From the NCBI RefSeq assembly GCF_900103325.1, contig NZ_FMXM01000025.1, positions 39,716-103,715 of the forward strand: a stretch of 64,000 bases of DNA, given 5' to 3'. Below the pieces are notes generated by a model that was not told where the DNA came from, did no database searches, and saw only the letters and a program-made list of their open reading frames with translations. Numbering within the stretch: the first letter of the stretch is position 1; every line of letters begins with the position of its first letter. Position numbers and translations under genes: made by a program. This document shows, piece by piece, positions 1-7,908 of this stretch. The stretch is from Mesorhizobium qingshengii. Its GTDB lineage: Bacteria; Pseudomonadota; Alphaproteobacteria; Rhizobiales; Rhizobiaceae.

Positions 1-542
1 TCGCCATCCGGCGATCGTTCGGCGATCTGGTCAACGATTTGCTGGAAGGCCTTTGTGTCGACTTTCCTCAGATAGGCGATCTCGTTCAGCGAAAAGACCA
101 ACCGGCTGGCGACCGCTTGGTTGAAAGCGACGGCGTCGCCCTCGCTCATTTTGATCGGCCAAAGCCTGGCTGGTGTTGGTAAGACCTCCCCCTGCCTGTC
201 GTTCGGCAAATCGCGGTCGTCGCGAGGCACGAAGCCGGACGCACAATAAGTCACGGTGTAGGTGTGGCTCTCGCTCGAGATCTCGAGCTGGAAATGGCCG
301 TCGCCATCTGATCTCCGGGAATCGAGCGGTGTATCGCCATAGAGGGAGCAGTCCCCGTCGCGGCCCGTGCGAACCGACTGTGGCCATGCTTTGATCGCGG
401 CTTCAACGGGTCGGCCGGTCTGATATTCAATAACCTGCCCGAGGTGACTGAAGTTGGTCGACTCGCCAAAAGCGCCGAAGGACATACCAAGTCCAGCGCC
501 AAGCGCTACGAGACCCAAAGACGGCAACAAGCGGCCAGCCAT
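1..542 (-). CDS. Secreted protein with carboxypeptidase-regulatory-like domain (partial, C-terminus outside window)
   Basis: The frame is open from an ATG at 542 to the left edge with no stop (180 codons seen), so the C-terminus is missing. The N-terminus (MAGRLLPSLGLVALGAGLGM) looks like a signal peptide or membrane anchor. It is followed by a stretch (GQVIEYQTGRPVEAAIKAW, then DGDGHFQLEIS, then TYTVTYCASGFVPR) that resembles a beta-sandwich carboxypeptidase-regulatory-like domain, which usually serves in binding or stability of exported proteins. The gene overlaps the 3' end of the upstream membrane-protein gene by 37 bases, suggesting co-translation. Domain assignment is by eye. Specific function unknown. 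Confidence 0.6.
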   Translation of the reverse strand, partial: MAGRLLPSLGLVALGAGLGMSFGAFGESTNFSHLGQVIEYQTGRPVEAAIKAWPQSVRTGRDGDCSLYGDTPLDSRRSDGDGHFQLEISSESHTYTVTYCASGFVPRDDRDLPNDRQGEVLPTPARLWPIKMSEGDAVAFNQAVASRLVFSLNEIAYLRKVDTKAFQQIVDQIAERSPDG

Positions 543-1162
543 GTCAATCCTCCCAAGCTCAAGATCCAGTCCACCCAGCGGTCGACTTGTCGCCGCAGGA
601 ACATTTCGGTTAGTGGAGGGTCCACTGTGATGCCGCGCAGCGGCGAGGGAGGGCTGCATTCGACCGCGACGCGCTGGGGATGGACGAAATTGTCGATGTG
701 GAGTTTGGGAACCGGAGAATCCCAGTCCACCATCTGGGCATCCAGCCGTGGAAAGGCTCCGGGCTCGGCGTCGGACCACATGCAATTGGTTGTCACGTGT
801 GGCGGAAGCTGGATGGTGACGGCGTTGGCCGATGAATAGGCGGCGGCAAGCGTGGTCACCGACTTGCCCTTGGTGATCTCCTCCCGCAGCATGATTGGCG
901 ATCTCGTCGCCAGCAGCAGCGCCACCACAACAAAGGCGCCGCAAACGAGCAGTAATTTGGCGGCGCCGGAAAGGATGTTCCGTGGTCGGGGTCTACTCAT
1001 CAGCCGTGAGGTTAGCAAGGCTATCGAAATGATACCGGCGATTCCGAGCACGAAGAGCTTCAAGGTCAGTCCCGCGGCGAGGAAGCCATGAAACGAATCG
1101 ACCAACCCCAAAACGGCGACAACAACGCCGACCAAGCCTCCGATTAGTTCGATCCGGCTCAT
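506..1162 (-). CDS. Hypothetical membrane protein
   Basis: I do not recognise a family. From the ATG at 1162 the protein is 218 aa. Three hydrophobic segments occur in the first ~95 residues (IELIGGLVGVVVAVLGLV, then LKLFVLGIAGIISIALL, then AAKLLLVCGAFVVVALLLA), followed by a polar region of about 90 residues and a hydrophobic C-terminal stretch (WVDWILSLGGLTWLAACCRLW). A TTG at 1228 would add 22 residues; neither start has a convincing ribosome binding site, and ATG was preferred. Its 3' end overlaps the start of the secreted protein at 1-542, so the two are probably expressed together as an envelope pair. Confidence 0.6.
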   Translation of the reverse strand: MSRIELIGGLVGVVVAVLGLVDSFHGFLAAGLTLKLFVLGIAGIISIALLTSRLMSRPRPRNILSGAAKLLLVCGAFVVVALLLATRSPIMLREEITKGKSVTTLAAAYSSANAVTIQLPPHVTTNCMWSDAEPGAFPRLDAQMVDWDSPVPKLHIDNFVHPQRVAVECSPPSPLRGITVDPPLTEMFLRRQVDRWVDWILSLGGLTWLAACCRLWVS

Positions 1163-1282
1163 GCGAAGTGGTCGCCCCGAATTGCCGCCCGCCAACCGGC
1201 GCAACAGCTGCGGCAGGGACTGCGACAAACATCGTCGGTCGAGGCCTGTTTCTTGTCAATGAGCTTTGTAGCCAGCACGGGA

Positions 1283-2329
1283 TCATGCCGCGCGAACCGT
1301 CACGACGAGTGCCTCGTGATCGGAGCTCCGGCTGCCATCCGGCAGCACCGCCGGAAGAATGGCAGGATCACTTGCGACAAGGCCGCGTGTGAAAAACCAG
1401 TCGATGCGGTCGACCGGCATGGAATCGCCGGCCTCGCGTCGCTGGGTGGGCAGGTCGAGATTGTTGGCGGCCTTCCAGTCGTAGCCACGCCCGGCGAGAA
1501 TCGCGAACAGCGGTTCGTGCGGCTCGACATCGATCAACCGGTCGGGCTCGGCCGCCATTCGCTGAGCCCAGGCTCCGGCCTCGTCATGGCGTTCCTCATG
1601 GCTGGCGGTCAGCGTGTTGAAGTCGCCGCCCAGCAGCACCGGCGCCTCCGGGTCGTATTTGTCGATGGCATCCAGGAGATGGCTGGTCTGGATGGCTCGG
1701 CCGGCGGGATCAGTGCGGTTTTCAAGATGGACCGAAACAACCGTCACCCTGCGGTTGCCGATATGCACCTGGCCGCCGATCGCCATGCGTCCGCCAATGC
1801 GTGGTTGGCCGCGCCCCGCCTGGAACCAGCCGCCGGCCGCGTCGAGGCGTACCAGGAAAGGACGCAGCAGCGGGATGGCGCTGGTCACCGCATTGCCGTG
1901 AAAGCCTTCGGCATTCTCGACCGCGCCGGTCGCCGACCGTTCCGCGTCGTTGCCGCCGCCGAGTTCGACGAACTCGACGCCATAGGCAAAGGCATGGCCA
2001 AGCCGGTTGGCGAGCACGCTGAGCGGATGACCATTGCCGGAGCGGGCCATGCCCTTGTCGACTTCGGACAGCAGAACGACGTCGGGAGCCTGCCCGCCAA
2101 GTGTTGCCGCGACCGCATCGCCATGGCGGAGCCGCTCGACGTTCCAGGCCACCACCTTCAAGGCGTCGCCGGCGTTCTCGCGTGACGCCTTGCCGCCGAT
2201 CTCGATCTCGCCAAGTGCCGGAATGGCGGCGGCATGCCGCAGATGCGTGGTGCTGTCACGCGGGCCTTCGCGCATCTCCTGCCGGTCAGCGACAGGCACA
2301 TGGGTCAACCGCTGCACCAGCATCTTCAT
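1283..2329 (-). CDS. Endonuclease/exonuclease/phosphatase family protein
   Basis: 348 aa. The EEP fold is indicated by an early VVAWNVERL strand with its metal-binding Asn, PDVVLLSEVD (catalytic Glu region), VVSVHLEN, GGDFNT near residue 235, and a C-terminal RSSDHEALVV with the conserved Ser-Asp-His. These residues define metal-dependent phosphodiesterases acting on nucleic acids, phospholipids or phosphoproteins; substrate cannot be told from sequence. An AAGGGG sequence precedes two in-frame ATGs at 2329 and 2323; either could be used. There is no obvious signal peptide. It stands between the left-edge gene pair and the divergent ugp operon. Confidence 0.85.
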   Translation of the reverse strand: MKMLVQRLTHVPVADRQEMREGPRDSTTHLRHAAAIPALGEIEIGGKASRENAGDALKVVAWNVERLRHGDAVAATLGGQAPDVVLLSEVDKGMARSGNGHPLSVLANRLGHAFAYGVEFVELGGGNDAERSATGAVENAEGFHGNAVTSAIPLLRPFLVRLDAAGGWFQAGRGQPRIGGRMAIGGQVHIGNRRVTVVSVHLENRTDPAGRAIQTSHLLDAIDKYDPEAPVLLGGDFNTLTASHEERHDEAGAWAQRMAAEPDRLIDVEPHEPLFAILAGRGYDWKAANNLDLPTQRREAGDSMPVDRIDWFFTRGLVASDPAILPAVLPDGSRSSDHEALVVTVRAA

Positions 2330-2568
2330 TCATCCCCTTAGCCGGATAACCATGGCTGCCATTTGGGTCTTTACGTCATCGGCAGCTGCCCTAGCTACCT
2401 AAAGCGCCGGTATGACGTTTTCATGCCGGTGCACCGCCGAAGGGGAGGAGCGACGGCTGTCCACAGGCCTGAAAAGGCCACAACAGAACTGTCACATACC
2501 TTCTCTAAGAGAGCGGGCAAGGACTTGCGCAAGACCCTTGTCAACAGCCACTCAAGAGGGAAGAAATC
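2330..2568. promoter_or_regulatory. Divergent intergenic region upstream of ugpB
   Basis: This 239-base gap separates the leftward EEP gene from rightward ugpB and must hold the ugp promoter. One good PHO-box half-site (CTGTCAC) is visible at 2490-2496, but the expected second repeat 11 bases on is poorly conserved, so PhoB control is only suggested by what is known of ugp genes in other bacteria. AGAGGGAAGAA just before 2569 is the ugpB ribosome binding site. Confidence 0.35.
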
Positions 2569-3921
2569 ATGACGATCATCAAGCGGGGCTTTGCTGCCCT
2601 TGCCGCTGGCGCGCTCAGCACCGCGCTGGCGATGCCTGCCTTTGCAGAGCCGGTAAAATTCGACTTCTGGTTCGGCCTTTCGGGCGACCTCGCACGTGTC
2701 GTCGACACGCTGTGCAAGAACTTCAACGCCTCGCAGTCCGACTATGAAGTCGTCTGCACCAGCCAGGGCAATTACGACGCCACGCTGCAGAACACCATCG
2801 CCGCCTTCCGCGCCGGCAAGCAGCCCGCGATCGTCCAGGTCTACGACGTCGGCACCGCCACCATGATGCTGTCGGGCGCCTACAAGCCGGCCGACAAGCT
2901 GATGGAGGAAAACGGCTACAAGATCGACTACGCAGACTATTTCCCCGGCATCGCGCGCTACTACGCGACGTCGAAAGGCGAGATGCTGTCGTTCCCGTTC
3001 AATTCCTCGACGGCGCTGATGTACTGGAACAAGGACGCCTTTGCCAAGATCGGCAAGACCGAGGCGCCGAAGACCTGGGAAGATGTCGGCGCCGACCTTC
3101 AGGCGATGAAGGACGCCGGATACGATTGCCCGATGGCGATCAACATCTCGGCCAACGAAAGCTGGCAGCTGATGGAGCAGTTCTCGGCCCTCCACAACCA
3201 GCCGATCGCGACCAAGAACAATGGCTATGACGGCCTCGACGCCCGTCTCGAAGTCAACAAGACCAAGTTCGTCCAGTACGTCACCGATCTGAAGAAGTGG
3301 TATGACGCCGGCCTTATCAAGATCAAGTCCAAGGACCTTGGCCAGGACATGGTCCAGGCTTTCGCTTCCGGCACCTGCCAGGTGATCATGACATCGGTGG
3401 GCGACCACGGCACCGTCGGCAAGACGCAGAAGGAAGGCATGAACTGGGATGTCGCCGAGCTGCCAGTCTATGCCGGAACCGAGCGCAAGAACTCGCTCGT
3501 CGGCGGCGCTTCGCTGTGGGTTCTCTCTGGCAAGTCGGATGCGGAATACAAGGGCGCGGCCGCGTTCCTCAACTTCATCCACGACCCCAAGACCGCTTTG
3601 TTCTGGTCGACCAACACCGGCTACATCCCGGTGACCAAGTCGGGCTTCGAATACATGAAGTCCAATGGCTTCTACGACAAGGCGCCCTACAAGGGCCGCG
3701 AAACCGCGATCGCCAGCCTGACCGCGTCGGAGCCGACCGATATCACCCGTGGCATCCGGCTGGGCAACTTCACCCAGATCCGCGCCGAGTTCGGCACACA
3801 GATGCAGGCGATCTTCGCCAACAAGGTCAGCGTCCAGGAAGGCCTCGATACGCTGGTCAAGAACGGCGACGCCATCCTCGACCGCTTCCAGCAGACCTAT
3901 CCGGGCAAGACCCTGCCCTGA
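2569..3921 (+). CDS. ugpB: sn-Glycerol-3-phosphate ABC transporter, periplasmic substrate-binding protein
   Basis: 450 aa, the usual UgpB length. A signal peptide (MTIIKRGFAALAAGALSTAL, ending at an AFA cleavage site near residue 26) sends it to the periplasm. The mature part has the cluster B binding-protein pattern of UgpB: FDFWFGLSG at the N-terminus, TSQGNYDATLQNTIAAFRAG, SFPFNSSTALMYWNKDAF and a C-terminal FTQIRAEFGTQMQAIF. It captures sn-glycerol-3-phosphate or glycerophosphodiesters and delivers them to UgpAE. First gene of ugpBAEC; it is separated from ugpA by a large intergenic palindrome. Confidence 0.95.
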   Translation: MTIIKRGFAALAAGALSTALAMPAFAEPVKFDFWFGLSGDLARVVDTLCKNFNASQSDYEVVCTSQGNYDATLQNTIAAFRAGKQPAIVQVYDVGTATMMLSGAYKPADKLMEENGYKIDYADYFPGIARYYATSKGEMLSFPFNSSTALMYWNKDAFAKIGKTEAPKTWEDVGADLQAMKDAGYDCPMAINISANESWQLMEQFSALHNQPIATKNNGYDGLDARLEVNKTKFVQYVTDLKKWYDAGLIKIKSKDLGQDMVQAFASGTCQVIMTSVGDHGTVGKTQKEGMNWDVAELPVYAGTERKNSLVGGASLWVLSGKSDAEYKGAAAFLNFIHDPKTALFWSTNTGYIPVTKSGFEYMKSNGFYDKAPYKGRETAIASLTASEPTDITRGIRLGNFTQIRAEFGTQMQAIFANKVSVQEGLDTLVKNGDAILDRFQQTYPGKTLP

Positions 3922-3937
3922 TCGCTGAAAACTCCAG

Positions 3938-4019
3938 GGCCGCCCGTACTCTTGCGAGCATGATCACTTCCGAAAACCGGTTTCCACTTTCGGGATCATG
4001 CTTGGATCGACGGGCGGCC
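3938..4019. repeat. Large palindromic intergenic repeat between ugpB and ugpA
   Basis: Nested inverted repeat. The outer 10-base arms (GGCCGCCCGT at 3938 and its complement ending at 4019) are perfect. The inner arms GCATGATC (3958-3965) and GATCATGC (3994-4001) are also perfect, and the core CCGAAAACCGGTTTCCACTTTCGG is partly self-complementary. The GCATGATC/GATCATGC core looks like a dispersed repeat I know from rhizobial intergenic regions. Placed between the binding protein and permease genes, its transcript could fold into a stable hairpin that protects or attenuates the ugpB message. Confidence 0.8.
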
Positions 4020-4063
4020 ATTTCATAATCTAGACTGCCGTTTGAGCGGTGTCGGCGGGACCG

Positions 4064-4948
4064 ATGGAAAAACGCGTTACCTTCAGCAGGTGGACAATCG
4101 GCATCCTTTTCGCGGTGCCTCAGCTCCTCCTGATCTTCACGTTCTTCTACTGGCCGGCGGGTCAGGCGGTCTATTGGTCGCTGACGCTGCAGCAGCCTTG
4201 GGGTGGCGGCAACATCTGGGTCGGGCTCGACAATTTCCGCTCGATCCTGTCCAGCGCCGACTACTGGAACTCGATCACCGCCAGCCTTGTCTTTGCCGCC
4301 ATCAGCACCGGGCTTGCGATGTTCATCGCGCTGGTGCTCGCGGCGCTGACCGATCGGCAGCTTGCGGGCTCGCGTTTCTATCGCGTGGTGCTGATCTGGC
4401 CCTATGGCATCGCCGCGCCGGCGCTGGCGCTCGCCTTCCGCTTCATCCTGGCACCTGAAGCCGGGTTCCTCGCCGTCGTCAATCGGATGTGGCCGGGAAT
4501 CTGGGATCCGGGCCTCGACGGTGCCGACGCCATGGCGTCGATCATCGCCGCCTTTTCGTGGAAGTATGTCGGCTACAACTTCATCTTCTTCCTCGCCGCG
4601 TTCCAGGCCATCCCGCGTTCGCTGATCGAGGCGGCGGCCATGGACGGCTCCGGCGTCCTCAGGCGTTTCTGGGACATCCAGTTCCCGCTGATCACGCCGA
4701 CGATCTTCTTCCTGCTGGTCATCAACATCACCGAGAGCTTCCAGGATTCCTTCGGCATCGTCGACATCATGACCTCCGGCGGACCGGCGAACGCAACCAA
4801 TTTGATGGTCTACAAGATCTATTCCGATGGCTTCAAAGGGCTCGATTATTCAGGTGCCGCCGCACAGAGCATCATCCTGATGCTGCTCATCGTCGTGCTG
4901 ACCATCTTCCAGTTCCGCTTCATCGAGCGGCGCGTGCACTACCGGTGA
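4064..4948 (+). CDS. ugpA: sn-Glycerol-3-phosphate ABC transporter permease UgpA
   Basis: 294 aa integral membrane subunit with about six membrane helices, the first being IGILFAVPQLLLIFTFFYWP. The EAAMDGSG segment around residue 193 is the EAA loop that contacts the ATPase UgpC. It forms the translocation channel with UgpE. The ATG at 4064 was chosen; a GTG at 4049 would add MSAGP. The gene follows the palindrome at 3938-4019 and ends seven bases before ugpE, so the two permeases are tightly linked. Confidence 0.93.
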   Translation: MEKRVTFSRWTIGILFAVPQLLLIFTFFYWPAGQAVYWSLTLQQPWGGGNIWVGLDNFRSILSSADYWNSITASLVFAAISTGLAMFIALVLAALTDRQLAGSRFYRVVLIWPYGIAAPALALAFRFILAPEAGFLAVVNRMWPGIWDPGLDGADAMASIIAAFSWKYVGYNFIFFLAAFQAIPRSLIEAAAMDGSGVLRRFWDIQFPLITPTIFFLLVINITESFQDSFGIVDIMTSGGPANATNLMVYKIYSDGFKGLDYSGAAAQSIILMLLIVVLTIFQFRFIERRVHYR

Positions 4949-4955
4949 GGCTGGC

Positions 4956-5870
4956 ATGGTAGAGCGAACTCCGATCCTCAATTTCGTCACCCACGTCATC
5001 CTGTTCCTCGGCTTCCTGATGGCCGTTGCGCCGTTCGTGATCGTTGCCATTGCCTCGTCGCACAATCTGAAGGACGTCAACGACGTGCCGATGTCGCTGC
5101 TGCCGGGCAGCGACTTCTGGGTCAACATCAAGACGGCATGGACGACGGCCGACCTCGGCCCCAAGCTTTTGAACAGCTTCATCATGGCGACCGGCGTCGC
5201 CGCCGGCAAAGTGATCATCTCGGCGCTCACCGCCTTCTCGATCGTCTATTTCCGCTATCCCGGCCGCACCTTCATATTCTGGCTGATCTTCGTCACGCTG
5301 ATGCTGCCGCTGGAGGTGCGCATCGTGCCGACCTACGCCGTCGTCGCCAATGTGCTGTCGCCCTATCAGGCCATCCTCGACGTCACCGGTCTGAGCTGGC
5401 TCATCGAAAAGGTCTCGGGCGTCCAGGTTTCGCTCAACCTCGGGCTGCTCAACTCCTATTCCGGGCTTATCCTGCCATTGATCGCCACGGCCACCGGCAC
5501 CTTCCTCTACCGGCAGTTCTTCCTGACCGTGCCGGATGAACTGACCGAGGCCGCGCGCATGGACGGCGCCGGGCCGATCCGGTTCTTCATCGACATTCTG
5601 CTGCCGCTGTCGCGCAACAACATGGCGGCGCTTGGGACGATCATGTTCCTGTGGGCATGGAACCAGTATCTGTGGCCGCTGCTCATCACCACCGACCAGT
5701 CGCATGCAACGGCGGTGACCGAGCTCAAGCAACTCATCCCAAATGTCGGCGGCATCCCGGAATGGAACATCGCCATGGCCGGTACGCTGATCGTCATGCT
5801 GCCGCCGTTGATCGTCGTGGTGGCGATGCAGCGCTGGTTCGTGCGCGGCCTGATCGCCACCGAGAAATAA
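4956..5870 (+). CDS. ugpE: sn-Glycerol-3-phosphate ABC transporter permease UgpE
   Basis: 304 aa, slightly longer than enterobacterial UgpE. The start (MVERTPILNFVTHVILFLGF) and the PMSLLPGSDFWVNIKTAW region match UgpE, with about six membrane helices and an EAARMDGAG loop near residue 196 for docking UgpC. Partner of UgpA in the inner membrane. The ATG at 4956 lies just after the ugpA stop with GTGAGG as a weak ribosome binding site. ugpC follows 14 bases after its stop. Confidence 0.93.
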   Translation: MVERTPILNFVTHVILFLGFLMAVAPFVIVAIASSHNLKDVNDVPMSLLPGSDFWVNIKTAWTTADLGPKLLNSFIMATGVAAGKVIISALTAFSIVYFRYPGRTFIFWLIFVTLMLPLEVRIVPTYAVVANVLSPYQAILDVTGLSWLIEKVSGVQVSLNLGLLNSYSGLILPLIATATGTFLYRQFFLTVPDELTEAARMDGAGPIRFFIDILLPLSRNNMAALGTIMFLWAWNQYLWPLLITTDQSHATAVTELKQLIPNVGGIPEWNIAMAGTLIVMLPPLIVVVAMQRWFVRGLIATEK

Positions 5871-5884
5871 CAAGGAGACAGAAG

Positions 5885-6985
5885 ATGGCCTCCATCACCA
5901 TTCGCGACGCCAAGAAGAGCTACGCCAAATTGCAGGTCGTGCACGGCGTCGACCTGGACATTGCATCGGGCGAATTCGTCGTCATCCTTGGGCCGTCCGG
6001 CTGCGGCAAGTCCACGCTACTTCGGATGATTGCCGGGCTGGAGGAGATCTCCGGCGGCGAGATCGCGATCGACGGCACCGTCGTCAACCGGCTGGAACCG
6101 CGCGAGCGTGGCTGTGCGATGGTGTTCCAGAACTACGCGCTTTATCCGCATATGAGCGTGGCGCAGAACATCGGCTATTCGCTCAAGGTCGCCGGTGTTC
6201 CCTCGGCAGAGCGCACGCAGCGGATCCAGGCGGTTGCCCGCACGCTGGAACTGGAACATCTGCTCGACCGCAAGCCGATGGCCCTTTCCGGCGGGCAGAG
6301 GCAGCGCGTCGCCATGGGGCGCGCGATGATCCGCGAGCCGAAGGTATTCCTGTTCGACGAACCGCTGTCCAATCTCGACGCCAAGCTGCGCGTCCAGATG
6401 CGCTCGGAAATCCGCAAGCTGCATCGCCGGCTGAACGCCACCTCGGTCTTCGTCACGCATGACCAGGTCGAGGCAATGACGCTCGCCGACCGGCTGGTGG
6501 TCATGAACGGCGGGCGCGTCGAGCAGGTCGGCACTCCCGCCGAGATCTACAGCCGTCCGGCCAGCCGCTTCGTCGCCACTTTCGTCGGCGCGCCGGCGAT
6601 GAACATTCTGGAAGGCACGGTCGAACTCGACGGGTTGTCATTGCTCGGTGGCAGCCGGCGTCTGGCCATGGCACGCGCCGGCCTGCCGGTCGGTACGAAG
6701 GTCGCGATGGGCATCCGGCCCGAAGCCGTCCGGCTGGTGGCACCTGGCACGGCCGGCGCGCTCAACGCCACCGTCGACCTGGTCGAGGAACTGGGCGCGG
6801 GGCGGGTCATCTATGTCGATCTCGACGGCGCGCCGTTTTCGGTGATGACGTCGGAGGCGGTCCACCCCGAGCCCGGCAGTGCTGTCGGCCTGAAGATTTT
6901 GCCCGAGGACATGCATTTCTTCTCGTCGGAGACGGGCAGCCGCCTCGATGTCTTCAAGGCATCCGTACCCGAGCCGGCGCTCTGA
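5885..6985 (+). CDS. ugpC: sn-Glycerol-3-phosphate import ATP-binding protein UgpC
   Basis: 366 aa. Walker A GPSGCGKST at residues 36-44, Q-loop FQNYALYPHM, signature LSGGQRQR, Walker B VFLFDEPLSNLD and switch His in VTHDQVEAMT, followed by a C-terminal TOBE-like region (MGIRPEAVRL). This is the MalK/UgpC branch that energises UgpAE. The start at 5885 is fixed by AAGGAG at 5872-5877; a longer in-frame extension upstream lies inside ugpE and is not coding. It is followed 63 bases later by a phosphodiesterase gene on the same strand. Confidence 0.95.
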   Translation: MASITIRDAKKSYAKLQVVHGVDLDIASGEFVVILGPSGCGKSTLLRMIAGLEEISGGEIAIDGTVVNRLEPRERGCAMVFQNYALYPHMSVAQNIGYSLKVAGVPSAERTQRIQAVARTLELEHLLDRKPMALSGGQRQRVAMGRAMIREPKVFLFDEPLSNLDAKLRVQMRSEIRKLHRRLNATSVFVTHDQVEAMTLADRLVVMNGGRVEQVGTPAEIYSRPASRFVATFVGAPAMNILEGTVELDGLSLLGGSRRLAMARAGLPVGTKVAMGIRPEAVRLVAPGTAGALNATVDLVEELGAGRVIYVDLDGAPFSVMTSEAVHPEPGSAVGLKILPEDMHFFSSETGSRLDVFKASVPEPAL

Positions 6986-7048
6986 TCCCGAAGTCCCCAT
7001 CATCGCGGTGATAAATCCGCTGACCCTCGGCAAGTCCAGGAAAGCATC

Positions 7049-7879
7049 ATGAAAATCATCCAGGTCACCGATGTTCATCTCGACCGGCGCGGCGAGCGCC
7101 GCTTTGGGACCGACCTGCATCAAAGGCTGGCGTCATGCATCGCGCACATCAACGCGCATCACGCCGATGCCGCGCTTTGCGTCTTCACCGGCGACCTGAC
7201 CGAGATCGGCGCGCCGGAGAGCTATGCCGATCTTCGCGTTGCCCTGAGCTCGCTGTCGGTGCCGTACAGGCTGCTGCCGGGCAACCATGACCGGAGGGCC
7301 AATCTTGTCGCGGCGTTCCCGGAAAATCCGGTCGACGAGAATGGCTTTGTACAGTCTGTCCATGACACCGGCAACGAAGTGCTGCTGTTTCTCGACTGCC
7401 TGGCGGAAGGACGCATCGAAGGCGAATTGTGCCAAAGTCGGCTTGCCTGGCTCGATGCCCGGCTCGAGGAAGCAGCCGGCAGGCCCGCCTACGTCTTCAT
7501 GCACCATCCACCGGTCGAGCTCGGCCTGCCGCAGCTCGACCCGCTGGGTCTCGAGGATGCTGAGCGGTTGCTCGGCCGGCTTCGGCGGCATGGAGGCGTC
7601 CGTCACATCTTCTTCGGTCACGTCCATCGCGACATCGCCGGCACGGTCGCCGGCATCCCGTTCTCGGCACAGCGCGGCCTGCATGCAAGGTTCGCGCTTG
7701 CCCTCGACAGATCGAGCGAGATCGTCGAGCAGGCACCGCCATCCTACGCTGTCATCCTCATCGACAGCGTAGGCGGGCGCGTGGTGGTGCATGGCTGCGA
7801 TTTTCTGGAGCAGTGGCCGGCCTATTCCGCCGAAACCGGTGAACGGATCACCGCGGACATGGCACCCGACCGAGCCTGA
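7049..7879 (+). CDS. Metallophosphoesterase (calcineurin-like phosphodiesterase)
   Basis: 276 aa. All class III phosphodiesterase motifs are present: D8-x-H10, GD at 48-49, GNHD at 78-81, the paired His of YVFMHHPP and the C-terminal GHVH. These bind a two-metal centre. The family includes 3',5'-cAMP phosphodiesterases (CpdA, Rv0805) and glycerophosphodiesterases (GpdQ). Placement 63 bases after ugpC, on the same strand, favours a role in hydrolysing glycerophosphodiesters brought in by Ugp, but that is inference. No signal peptide, so cytoplasmic. AGGAAAG precedes the ATG. Confidence 0.88.
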   Translation: MKIIQVTDVHLDRRGERRFGTDLHQRLASCIAHINAHHADAALCVFTGDLTEIGAPESYADLRVALSSLSVPYRLLPGNHDRRANLVAAFPENPVDENGFVQSVHDTGNEVLLFLDCLAEGRIEGELCQSRLAWLDARLEEAAGRPAYVFMHHPPVELGLPQLDPLGLEDAERLLGRLRRHGGVRHIFFGHVHRDIAGTVAGIPFSAQRGLHARFALALDRSSEIVEQAPPSYAVILIDSVGGRVVVHGCDFLEQWPAYSAETGERITADMAPDRA

Positions 7880-7908
7880 ATCCACACGTGTGTTAACGCG
7901 CGCGGCGT

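Noticed and set aside
2490..2507. PHO box upstream of ugpB
   Set aside because: Only one half-site (CTGTCAC) fits; the second repeat is poor, so a PhoB site is not claimed as a finding.
2395..3582. 395-codon open frame on the minus strand
   Set aside because: It is the antisense shadow of ugpB; its translation has no recognisable motif and is Arg/Gly/Val-biased as expected from high-GC antisense frames.
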